Assembly: GCA_903930145.1 (NCBI GenBank)
Contig: CAIYXP010000399.1
Span: 1 to 47,121, forward strand
DNA from: an uncultured Methylococcaceae bacterium
GTDB lineage: Bacteria > Pseudomonadota > Gammaproteobacteria > Methylococcales > Methylococcaceae
Length of the DNA stretch: 47,121 nt
Direction: 5' to 3'
Shown piece by piece: positions 26,805 through 34,654 of this stretch. The first letter of the stretch is position 1, and every line of letters begins with the position of its first letter. The notes under the pieces were generated by a model. It saw only the letters and a program-made list of their open reading frames with translations, was not told the DNA's origin and searched no databases. Both the position numbers and the translations under genes were made by a program.

Positions 26805-27854
26805 GTGGCTGAAATGGGAAAGATTACCCGACTTGAATTGGAAAACTTCACCTGCTTTGAAAAATTGGGTTTGGAATTTTCCGAAGGCGTTAATGTGTTG
26901 ATTGGTGTCAATGGAACTGGCAAGACGCATATATTGAAAGTGCTTTATGCGGCTTGTGCGATTACGGTGGGAGAGGATAGGGGCAAATATTTATCAACTG
27001 AACTATGTAGTATCTTTAACCCTTTTGTAAATGGACTGGGGCGTCTTTCCCGTCGTCCGATTGAACAGGGTCAAGAAACCAAAATCAAGATTTGCACGGA
27101 TAATGGCGTAACTCTAGACTTATTGTTTTTACCAAGATCAGATGATTACTATTTAAAAGAACATGAGGAAAAAGGAAGCCCTAAATGGTCTGAAGAATCA
27201 TTGGAAAGTGTTTACATCCCAGTTAAAGAAATGTTAGCCCATGCTCCAGGCTTTATTTCTCTGAATCATAAGCGTGAAATTTCTTTTGAGGAAGTCTACG
27301 TCAATGTCATCACGCAAGCTTATTTGCCAAAGTTAAGAAAATTGCCAAATCTTGAATATGAAAAAATCTTCAGAGAATTGGGCAAGGCAATAAACGGAGA
27401 AGTCATTCTTAAAGGCGAGCATTTTTTTCTGAAAAATGAACAAGGCGAATTTGAATTTAGTTTGCTGGCCGAGGGTGTGCGCAAGTTGGCATTAATTTGG
27501 CTTTTGATTCAAAACGGCTCATTGAATCCGGGTGCTATCCTATTTTGGGACGAACCGGAAGCCAACCTCAACCCTTCTCTGCTTGGTTTAGTGGTTGAAA
27601 CTTTATTGGAATTGCAACGACAAGGTGTCCAGATATTTTTAACGACACATAATTATGTGCTGCTTAAAGAGTTTGATTTGGGTAAGAGAAAAGACGATGC
27701 CGTCCGCTATATTTCCTTGTTTCGAGAGAATGACTCTGATCCGGTTACCTCGCATTCCACTGACGAATACCTAGCCATCAATCCTAATGCAATTGCTGGA
27801 ACATTTGATGATTTATACGATAGGGAAATCAAGCGTAGCCTTGCGGGAAATTAA
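26805..27854 (+). CDS. SMC/OLD-like AAA ATPase (candidate defence ATPase)
   Basis: This 349-residue protein has an ABC/SMC-type ATPase core. The opening is ITRLELENFTCFEKL, Walker A is GVNGTGKT (34-41), a signature-like LLAEGVRKLALI follows, Walker B is ILFWDEPEANLNP (acid near 249), and the H-switch is FLTTHNYVLL. It lacks the TOPRIM domain of OLD nucleases and the long coiled coil of SMC proteins, so it resembles AAA_15/AAA_21 proteins found in defence pairs such as Septu or PARIS. The GTG at 26805 or ATG at 26814 may be the start. The next gene starts 2 bp after its stop and is the obvious partner. AT-rich relative to the rib genes. Confidence 0.85.
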   Translation: MAEMGKITRLELENFTCFEKLGLEFSEGVNVLIGVNGTGKTHILKVLYAACAITVGEDRGKYLSTELCSIFNPFVNGLGRLSRRPIEQGQETKIKICTDNGVTLDLLFLPRSDDYYLKEHEEKGSPKWSEESLESVYIPVKEMLAHAPGFISLNHKREISFEEVYVNVITQAYLPKLRKLPNLEYEKIFRELGKAINGEVILKGEHFFLKNEQGEFEFSLLAEGVRKLALIWLLIQNGSLNPGAILFWDEPEANLNPSLLGLVVETLLELQRQGVQIFLTTHNYVLLKEFDLGKRKDDAVRYISLFRENDSDPVTSHSTDEYLAINPNAIAGTFDDLYDREIKRSLAGN

Positions 27855-27856
27855 AT

Positions 27857-28366
27857 ATGGCTGTCATCGTTGAAGGTGATATTCAAATTACTATTCCAGA
27901 TAACGCCATAGCTCGCAGGTTCGATGAAAACTCCCTTCATGGTTTGAGTCATTGCATGAAAGCCGTAGATTATATATTTGAATTAACTGATAGAATTGTC
28001 TTTTTTGAATGTAAAGACCCAGACGATCCAAATGCTAAAATCGATAAGCAGGAAAAGTTTTTCAAGGATTTAATGAGCGGAAAAATTGACTCAGATTTAA
28101 AAACAAAATTTCGAGATTCGTTTCTTTATGAATGGGCTTATGGACGTACAGAAAAACCAATACATTTTTGGGTTTTGCTAGGTGCAGAAAAATTGGATCG
28201 CAGCCAATTATTGGTTCGCACCGAAGCATTGAAAAGGCAATTACCCGTCAATGGGCCGCAAGGAAAGCCTTGGAAAAAACCATTCGTAACAGCTTGCATG
28301 GTGATGAATCTTGCGGCATGGAATGACCAACTTTCTGAGTTTCCAGCAATTAGACTTTCAGCTTAG
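27857..28366 (+). CDS. Small PD-(D/E)XK-like partner of the ATPase
   Basis: This 169-residue protein follows the ATPase by 2 bp. I do not recognise a named family. Residues D38 and E51-x-K53 (VDYIFELTDRIVFFECKDP) fit the acid-ExK core of restriction-type nucleases, with an N-terminal helix (LHGLSHCMKAV) before the motif, as in that fold. PIHFWVLLGAEK and KKPFVTACMVMNLAAW resemble further core strands and a helix. I infer a nuclease-like effector or sensor working with the ATPase; catalytic activity is unproven. Confidence 0.6.
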   Translation: MAVIVEGDIQITIPDNAIARRFDENSLHGLSHCMKAVDYIFELTDRIVFFECKDPDDPNAKIDKQEKFFKDLMSGKIDSDLKTKFRDSFLYEWAYGRTEKPIHFWVLLGAEKLDRSQLLVRTEALKRQLPVNGPQGKPWKKPFVTACMVMNLAAWNDQLSEFPAIRLSA

Positions 28367-28426
28367 CCCAAAAATATTTTAATCCTCCTAATCTTTCATT
28401 AAATCCATTAAGTAAACGGAATCCAG

Positions 28427-29083
28427 ATGTTCACCGGCATCATACAATCCATAGGCACACTAGCCAACATCGAATCCAAAGGCGGGGATTCCCGCCTCAC
28501 CATAGCTACTGGCAAGCTTCCGCTAAGCGACGCAAAACTGGGCGATAGCATTGCCGTCAGCGGTGTGTGCTTGACGGCGGTGGAACTTGGCGACGGGCGG
28601 TTTAGCGCCGACGTGTCCCGCGAAACCTTGAGCCGAACCACGCTAGGCAAACTGAAGTCAGGCTCTCGTGTCAATTTGGAATTGGCACTGACACCCACGA
28701 CCCGGCTAGGCGGGCATATCGTCTCCGGGCATGTGGACGGGGTGGGCGAGGTGGTCAGTCGTAGTGCCGATGCGCGCTCTTGGCGTTTCGTCATTGAAGC
28801 CCCCGCCAACTTGGCGAAATATATTGCCGAAAAAGGCTCCATTTGTGTGGACGGGGTCAGCCTGACCGTCAATGGCGTGGATGGCAAGCGCTTTGACTTG
28901 AATATCGTACCGCATACTTTGGCGGAGACGACCTTGGATGAATTCCAACCGGGACGCAAAGTCAATTTGGAGGTGGACTTGCTGGCCCGTTATTTGGAAA
29001 GGCTGCTGCTGGGTGAAAAAGCGGCTTGTTCTTCTGGGGGCATCACGGAGGAATTACTTGCCAATAGTGGCTTTATCAAGTAA
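28427..29083 (+). CDS. ribE: Riboflavin synthase alpha subunit
   Basis: This 218-residue enzyme dismutates 6,7-dimethyl-8-ribityllumazine to riboflavin. It starts with the conserved MFTGIIQSIGTL. Its two lumazine-binding repeats contain VSGVCLTAV with GHIVSGHVDGVG, and VDGVSLTVNGV with FDLNIVPHTLAETTL. The length is normal. In the usual cluster it follows ribD directly; here it is separated by the toxin-antitoxin and ATPase genes, and its upstream region is AT-rich with a poor ribosome binding site. Confidence 0.95.
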   Translation: MFTGIIQSIGTLANIESKGGDSRLTIATGKLPLSDAKLGDSIAVSGVCLTAVELGDGRFSADVSRETLSRTTLGKLKSGSRVNLELALTPTTRLGGHIVSGHVDGVGEVVSRSADARSWRFVIEAPANLAKYIAEKGSICVDGVSLTVNGVDGKRFDLNIVPHTLAETTLDEFQPGRKVNLEVDLLARYLERLLLGEKAACSSGGITEELLANSGFIK

Positions 29084-29109
29084 CAAAGTTTTAGCAAGGG
29101 GCATATGTA

Positions 29110-29478
29110 ATGGGCAAGCTACTCAACGCCTATTGGCGGTCTGGCGCACTCGGGAAAATCGGCTTTTGGGGTTCAGTGGCATCCCTCGTAAGCCTGCTCA
29201 TTATGTTTGTGCCGCAAAACAGTGGTTCGCAAACTGCGCCAGAACCCCAACTTCATCAAGATGGACATAATCAGGCTATTGCCATTCAAGGTAATGACAA
29301 TAAAATCAATTTACCAGATGATAAAGACGAAGTTGCAGAATTGATCGAAATTCTGGAACTTAGAAGAATTGCCAATCCCATTGTACAATCAGAAATCGCT
29401 AACTATCTTAAAACAATTGGCTTGTTGCTTCCATTTATATGCACACCCGAAGAATTACTAGGAGAAGAGGATGAATGA
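29110..29478 (+). CDS. Small membrane-anchored accessory protein
   Basis: This 122-residue protein has one N-terminal membrane helix (about 17-36, IGFWGSVASLVSLLIMFVP). A short linker carries DGHNQAIAIQGNDNKINL, similar to the GNNN-type beta repeats seen after membrane anchors in accessory proteins. An acidic helical tail follows (DEVAELIEILELRR). The next gene overlaps its stop by 8 bp. No family is named with confidence; it is a likely insertion between ribE and ribB. Confidence 0.6.
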   Translation: MGKLLNAYWRSGALGKIGFWGSVASLVSLLIMFVPQNSGSQTAPEPQLHQDGHNQAIAIQGNDNKINLPDDKDEVAELIEILELRRIANPIVQSEIANYLKTIGLLLPFICTPEELLGEEDE

Positions 29479-29668
29479 CGAGATTATTGACGAAGTTCGG
29501 TCTATCAAGGAATCCTTGGCTGAAGAGTTTGACTTTGATATTCGCCGCATTTTCGAGGACATTAAACGCTCCGAAGTCCAAACCGAGTTGGAAGGCTGGC
29601 ATCATGTCCAACCGGCAGCGGTTTTGTCTGAGTCGGCATTTCGAAGAGTCCGTTTTGCCCGTGATTGA
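29471..29668 (+). CDS. Small acidic helical protein, possibly antitoxin-like
   Basis: This 65-residue product starts MNDEIIDEVRSIKESLAEEF and continues FDIRRIFEDIKRSEVQTELEG, a pattern common to small genes near toxin-antitoxin loci. Its last 20 or so residues, up to the palindromic element, look unlike the usual ending, so the 3' end may have been altered by repeat insertion. It overlaps the preceding gene by 8 bp. Confidence 0.6.
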   Translation: MNDEIIDEVRSIKESLAEEFDFDIRRIFEDIKRSEVQTELEGWHHVQPAAVLSESAFRRVRFARD

Positions 29669-29677
29669 ATTTGTTCT

Positions 29678-29776
29678 GGTTCCCACGCTCCAGCGTGGGA
29701 ACCAGGTTTGTCCAGCTCCTGCGGGTATGCGACGCAGGAGCGCCGATCTCTGCATTCCCACGCTGGAGCGTGGGAA
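29678..29776. repeat. Triple palindromic element upstream of ribB
   Basis: Three stems lie in a row: GGTTCCCACGCT/AGCGTGGGAACC (29678-29703), GCTCCTGCG/CGCAGGAGC (29715-29741) and TTCCCACGCT/AGCGTGGGAA (29755-29776), all perfect. The outer two are copies of one dispersed REP-like palindrome. The element ends 32 bp before the ribB start and may affect its expression. Confidence 0.88.
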
Positions 29777-29808
29777 CGAGAGAAAACGCTAAGTTGAAAA
29801 CACCGTCA

Positions 29809-30918
29809 ATGAATACGATAGAAGAAATCATCGAAGATATAAGACAAGGCAAAATGGTCGTCATCATGGATGACGAGGATCGCGAAAACGAGGGGGATTT
29901 GGTATTGGCGGCTGTCCATACGAGGCCGGAGGATGTCAATTTCATGGCTCGTTATGGTAGGGGCTTGATTTGCCTGACTTTGACTAGGGAACGCTGCCAG
30001 CAATTGCGTTTGCCATTGATGGTGAACGAGAACAAAACCCCGCACTCCACCAATTTCACTGTCTCGATAGAGGCGGCGTCGGGGGTCACTACCGGCATTT
30101 CCGCTGCTGACCGGGCGCGCACCATCCAATGTGCGGTCGCCCCGCAAGCCAAGCCGGATGATTTGGTTCAACCGGGCCATGTGTTTCCTTTGATGGCGCA
30201 ACCGGGTGGAGTGTTGAACCGGGCCGGTCATACCGAGGCGGGCTGTGATTTGGCTCGTCTTGCCGGTTGCGAACCGGCGGCGGTGATTGTGGAAATCCTC
30301 AACGAAGAAGGTTCGATGGCGCGGCGGCCTGAGTTGGAGGTTTTTGCCAAGCAGCATGGTTTGAAGATCGGAACCATTGCCGATTTGATCCATTACCGCA
30401 TACAAAACGAACAAACGATAGAACGCATTTGTTCGTGTGATTTTCCCACCGAATTCGGACAGTTCAGACTCCATGCCTATCAGGATTTGATCGACAACAA
30501 TCTGCATTTGGCGCTGACGATGGGGCAGGTTTCCGGTGAAGATCCGGTGTTAGTGCGGGTGCATGGTAGAAGTTTATTGTGCGATTTGTTCAGCGGCAAA
30601 CGGGAATTAACGGCTTTTCCGATACGCAAAGCCATGCAAAAAATTTCCGAAGAGGGTCGTGGATTATTGGTGGTCATTCGCAAGGAGGAAGATGCAAAAT
30701 CCTTAGTCGAACGCATCCATCAATACAGCATGGAAGATATTGGCGTGGAGATTCCCGCAGGCGATGCAGACCGCGATGATTGGCGCACGACAGGCACGGG
30801 CGCTCAAATCTTGGCTGATTTAGGCGTGCGCAAGCTCCGCGTCATGGGTTCACCCAAAAAATACCTAGGGCTTTCAGGGTATGGGCTGGAAGTGGTTGAA
30901 AATGTCGTATTTGATTGA
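29809..30918 (+). CDS. ribB: 3,4-dihydroxy-2-butanone-4-phosphate synthase with degenerate GTP cyclohydrolase II domain
   Basis: This is a 369-residue RibBA-type protein. The N-terminal DHBP synthase domain (about 1-200) is complete: MDDEDRENEGD, HSTNFTVSIEA and GHTEAGCDLARLAG. It makes the four-carbon precursor of riboflavin. The C-terminal part (about 205-369) has the RibA fold pattern (FGQFRLHAYQD, GTGAQILADLGVRKLRVMG, LSGYGLEVVE). However, the zinc cysteines of true cyclohydrolase II are missing: where they should be it reads RVHGRSLLCDLFSGKREL. That activity is therefore probably absent, as in several gammaproteobacteria. The start at 29809 is set by homology; the frame continues upstream into the palindromes. 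Confidence 0.92.
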   Translation: MNTIEEIIEDIRQGKMVVIMDDEDRENEGDLVLAAVHTRPEDVNFMARYGRGLICLTLTRERCQQLRLPLMVNENKTPHSTNFTVSIEAASGVTTGISAADRARTIQCAVAPQAKPDDLVQPGHVFPLMAQPGGVLNRAGHTEAGCDLARLAGCEPAAVIVEILNEEGSMARRPELEVFAKQHGLKIGTIADLIHYRIQNEQTIERICSCDFPTEFGQFRLHAYQDLIDNNLHLALTMGQVSGEDPVLVRVHGRSLLCDLFSGKRELTAFPIRKAMQKISEEGRGLLVVIRKEEDAKSLVERIHQYSMEDIGVEIPAGDADRDDWRTTGTGAQILADLGVRKLRVMGSPKKYLGLSGYGLEVVENVVFD

Positions 30919-33900
30919 ATTCTTGAGTCAATTGGCAGAAAGTTTGGGGCTAGGCTTGGTTCAAGCTTCCGACCGGCATTGGGTGTTAGTCCCCGATTGG
31001 CTGTTGCTGGTATTTGTCCTTATCTTAGGTTTGAGCTTTGCATTGTTGCAAGCGAAGCGAAAGCGAACGGAATTGGCCAAACAAGAGTTGCTGGATCGTT
31101 TTCGCAAGATTGCCAGCCGTGTTCCTGGCGTCGTTTATCAGTATCGCTTGCGTCCCGATGGCTCGTCCTGTTTCCCTTATGCCAGTGAGGGTATGCGCGA
31201 TATTTATCGGGTTGATCCTGAAGAAGTCAAAGAAGATGCCTCAAAAGTGTTTGCGATTCTTCATCCTGATGATGCAGACGCTGTTGCTGAATCCATTTTG
31301 GCGTCAGCCAAAACCCTGACCCCTTGGCAGTATGAATATCGGGTCAAATTTGACGATGATACCGTGCATTGGTTGTATGGAAATGCTTTACCACAAGCCG
31401 AAGCCGATGGCTCGGTATTGTGGCATGGATTTATCACCGATATCACTGAGCGCAAACTGATTGAGGAAAAGTTAAGCCAAAGTGAAAGCCATTACCGGGA
31501 GATTTTTGAAAATTCGGCTGACACGCTACTCGTTATTGGCATGGATGGCCGAATTATAGATGCCAGCCCTAATTGCATAGCGCTTTATGGTTATGTCCGT
31601 TCTGAAATGATCGGTATGGGTATAACTGAGCTTATTCGCCGCGATCACCAAAACAAAGTCAAGGAAGGTATGGATGCCGTCACTCAAGGCCAACGCTATT
31701 ACGTGGAATCGGTTGATCTGAAAAAAGACGGAAGTCTTGTATCGGTTGAGGTGTGCGCTTCGCCATTTAACCACGAAGGGAAACCAGCAATTATATGCTC
31801 AATCCGTGATATATCGGAACGAAAAAAGACAGAAGAGTTACTGCACAAAAGCCAAGAATTGTTTTCTCTGTTTATGCTGCACTCTCCCATTTATGCCTAT
31901 ATTAAGGAGGTGACGCCTACGGAAAGCCGGGTCATCCAAGCCAGTGATAATTTTCAACAGATGATCGGCATTTCGTCCACGGATATGAGGGGAAAGAGCA
32001 TGGATGAGCTTTTCCCTAGTGAATTGGCTGCGAGGATTTCGGCTGACGATTGGACTGTTGTCAGTAAAGGTGAGGTGCTTAAGCTAGAGGAGCATTTTGA
32101 TGGTCACGATTATTCAACGATCAAATTTCCGATAGTCCAAGGGGATAGAACCCTGCTGGCAGGTTATAGCATTGACATAACTGACCGCAAACTCATTGAA
32201 AATGCGCTGCAAGAAAGCGAACACCGTTTTCGGATGATGGCCGATAGTGCGCCGGTGTTGATTTGGATTGCAGGGCTAGACAAGCTGTGCTTTTTTTTCA
32301 ACAAGGTCTGGTTGGATTTCACCGGTAGAACTTTGCAACAGGAAATGGGCAATGGATGGACGGAAGGGGTTCATCCAGACGATTATCAGAATTGTATAGA
32401 CATTTATAGGTCTTCCTTTGATGCACGCCAGTCATTTTCGATGGAGTACAGGCTACGCCGGTACGATGGCGAATTTCGCTGGATACTTGACAACGGCGTA
32501 CCCCGTTTTGATGAGCACGGAGTTTTTCTCGGTTACATCGGTTCGTGCATGGATGTCACCGATCTCAAGCAGTTGAATCAAGAGTTAACTGCAAGCCAAC
32601 AACGCTTAAAACTGGCTTTGGACGGCGGTGACATGGGAATGTGGGATTGGCATATACCGAGTGGCAGGGTTCTATTCAATGAACGGTTTTGTAAGATGCT
32701 AGGGTGTTCTCTTGAAGAAATCGAACCCCACGTCAGCAGTTGGGAACAACGGGTGCATCCTGACGATTGGCCGACCATCAACGCAGCTTTAGAACCGCAT
32801 CTGAGAGGGGAAACTTCGGCCTACGAATCCGAGCATCGGATGCTGCATAGGGATGGTCATTGGATTTGGGTACAAGACCGTGGCAAGGTAGTCGAGCGTG
32901 GCGACCAAGGGGAAGTTCTTCGTGTGGTGGGCACTCATGTCGACATTAGTCAACGCAAGGAGGTTGAGTCGGCTCTGCAACGGGCCAAGGAACTGGCCGA
33001 GGAAGCGACTAGGGCCAAAGGCAGTTTCCTCGCCAATATGAGTCATGAAATCCGCACACCTTTGAATGCCATTATCGGCATGGCATACCTCGCACAGCAG
33101 ACTCAATTGACACCCCGGCAACGCAATTATCTGGAGAAAATCCATCTTTCCGGGCAGCATTTGCTAGGCATCATTAACGATATATTAGACTTTTCAAAAA
33201 TAGAAGCTGGCAAATTGTCGGTCGATTACACTGGGTTTGTCTTGGACAATGTATTCTCCATGGTGAGGAATATCCTTAATGACAAGCTAAAGGCCAAGGG
33301 ATTGAACCTTATCGTCACCATCAGTTCTGACGTACCCCATGAGTTGGTTGGAGATCCGTTGCGGATCAGCCAGGTGTTGGTCAATTTCGTCGGTAATGCA
33401 GTTAAATTTAGTGAGTCCGGTGACATCCAGTTGACGGTTAATTTGGTCGAAGACCATGATCAGGGTGTATTGTTACGATTCTCGGTGACGGACTATGGCA
33501 TCGGTCTGACTGAAGAACAGCAGAGCCAGTTGTTCCAGCCATTCGTCCAAGCGGACATTTCGACCACCCGTTTATATGGCGGCACTGGGCTAGGTTTGGT
33601 CGTCAGTAAAAATTTGGCGGAATTGATGGGTGGTTCGGTGGGCGTGGAAAGTGAGTTCGGTCAAGGCTCCACCTTTTGGTTTACGGCCCAGCTTGGCAAG
33701 GCAAGCATTCGTTTGGGGGATGATGGTTTAAATCTTGATTCTCTCCAAGCGGCAGATGCCACAGGAGCAGCGATGGACGTTAAAACGCCCCTAGAGAAGC
33801 TGGAAAGCATCCATGGCGCACGTGTGCTGTTGGTTGAAGATAATGAGATAAACCAAGAAGTGGCAACTGATTTTCTTGTGGGGGCAGGGTTGGTGGTGGA

Positions 33901-34600
33901 AGTGGCTGAAAATGGGCGGATTGCCTTGGACAAAGTTGCAAGCGCACCCTATGACCTCGTACTGATGGATATGCAAATGCCCGAAATGGATGGACTTACG
34001 GCGACCAGGGAAATTCGCAAAGATAAGCGGTTTAAGGATTTGCCCATTGTGGCGATGACAGCCAATGCCATGGCATCTGACCGGGAGCAATGCCTTCTGG
34101 TTGGCATGAATGACCATTTGGCTAAACCCATTGTTCCCAACCAGTTATATGCCATGTTGGGAAAATGGATAAAGCCTGACTACACAAAAACCAAGCCAAT
34201 TATGGATGTCATTGCCGAATCGACCACGACTTCAACCTGTTTGCTTGAGGACATACCGGGGCTAAATGTTGCGATTGGTATGAATCAAGTCATGGGCAAA
34301 CGCGATTTCTATCATCGGATACTTCACAAATTCGTCGCACGTCATGCCGACGCGGTTGAACACATAAAATCCAGTCTGGATCGGCATGAATTTGAAGAAG
34401 CCCATCGCACTGCGCATACTTTAAAAGGGGTTTGTGGCACTATTGGGGCCACTGATTTGCAGGAGCAGGCTGCGAAATTGGAAAAAGCCATTAAAGACGG
34501 TCTTACAGAAGAACAGATTGATGAGCTAATAGTAATAATTAGCCCAAAATTGAAGGAATTGACTGAAAACATTATCAAATGTTTGGGAAATCTAACCTGA
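30902..34600 (+). CDS. Multi-PAS hybrid histidine kinase with receiver and HPt
   Basis: This protein of about 1232 residues has one N-terminal membrane helix (about 28-50) and five PAS-type domains (roughly 66-186, 197-310, 318-430, 438-553, 566-690). A HisKA domain has H715 in [20 protein letters not shown]. The ATPase domain has GNAVKFSESG, DYGIGL and GGTGLGL. A receiver carries D1023 (LVLMDMQMPEMDG), and a C-terminal HPt carries H1172 (RTAHTLKG). It can run a full phosphorelay internally and pass phosphate to another receiver. The ATG at 30902 overlaps the ribB end by 17 bp; an in-frame ATG lies at 30881. PAS domains often bind haem or flavin, which would suit the location, but the ligand is unknown. 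Confidence 0.92.
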   Translation: MSYLIEFLSQLAESLGLGLVQASDRHWVLVPDWLLLVFVLILGLSFALLQAKRKRTELAKQELLDRFRKIASRVPGVVYQYRLRPDGSSCFPYASEGMRDIYRVDPEEVKEDASKVFAILHPDDADAVAESILASAKTLTPWQYEYRVKFDDDTVHWLYGNALPQAEADGSVLWHGFITDITERKLIEEKLSQSESHYREIFENSADTLLVIGMDGRIIDASPNCIALYGYVRSEMIGMGITELIRRDHQNKVKEGMDAVTQGQRYYVESVDLKKDGSLVSVEVCASPFNHEGKPAIICSIRDISERKKTEELLHKSQELFSLFMLHSPIYAYIKEVTPTESRVIQASDNFQQMIGISSTDMRGKSMDELFPSELAARISADDWTVVSKGEVLKLEEHFDGHDYSTIKFPIVQGDRTLLAGYSIDITDRKLIENALQESEHRFRMMADSAPVLIWIAGLDKLCFFFNKVWLDFTGRTLQQEMGNGWTEGVHPDDYQNCIDIYRSSFDARQSFSMEYRLRRYDGEFRWILDNGVPRFDEHGVFLGYIGSCMDVTDLKQLNQELTASQQRLKLALDGGDMGMWDWHIPSGRVLFNERFCKMLGCSLEEIEPHVSSWEQRVHPDDWPTINAALEPHLRGETSAYESEHRMLHRDGHWIWVQDRGKVVERGDQGEVLRVVGTHVDISQRKEVESALQRAKELAEEATRAKGSFLANMSHEIRTPLNAIIGMAYLAQQTQLTPRQRNYLEKIHLSGQHLLGIINDILDFSKIEAGKLSVDYTGFVLDNVFSMVRNILNDKLKAKGLNLIVTISSDVPHELVGDPLRISQVLVNFVGNAVKFSESGDIQLTVNLVEDHDQGVLLRFSVTDYGIGLTEEQQSQLFQPFVQADISTTRLYGGTGLGLVVSKNLAELMGGSVGVESEFGQGSTFWFTAQLGKASIRLGDDGLNLDSLQAADATGAAMDVKTPLEKLESIHGARVLLVEDNEINQEVATDFLVGAGLVVEVAENGRIALDKVASAPYDLVLMDMQMPEMDGLTATREIRKDKRFKDLPIVAMTANAMASDREQCLLVGMNDHLAKPIVPNQLYAMLGKWIKPDYTKTKPIMDVIAESTTTSTCLLEDIPGLNVAIGMNQVMGKRDFYHRILHKFVARHADAVEHIKSSLDRHEFEEAHRTAHTLKGVCGTIGATDLQEQAAKLEKAIKDGLTEEQIDELIVIISPKLKELTENIIKCLGNLT

Positions 34601-34654
34601 GCAAGGTTTAAATTCTATCATTTCGACTTATCCAATCGTGTAAGATAATCATCT

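Noticed and set aside
29665-29808. N-terminal extension of RibB
   Set aside because: The extra 48 codons translate the palindromes; homology begins at MNTIEEIIEDIRQG, so the start is set at 29809.
29562-29945. Minus-strand frame containing VPTLQRGN and VPTLERGN
   Set aside because: Those peptides are chance translations of the palindromic repeats, and the rest is antisense to ribB.
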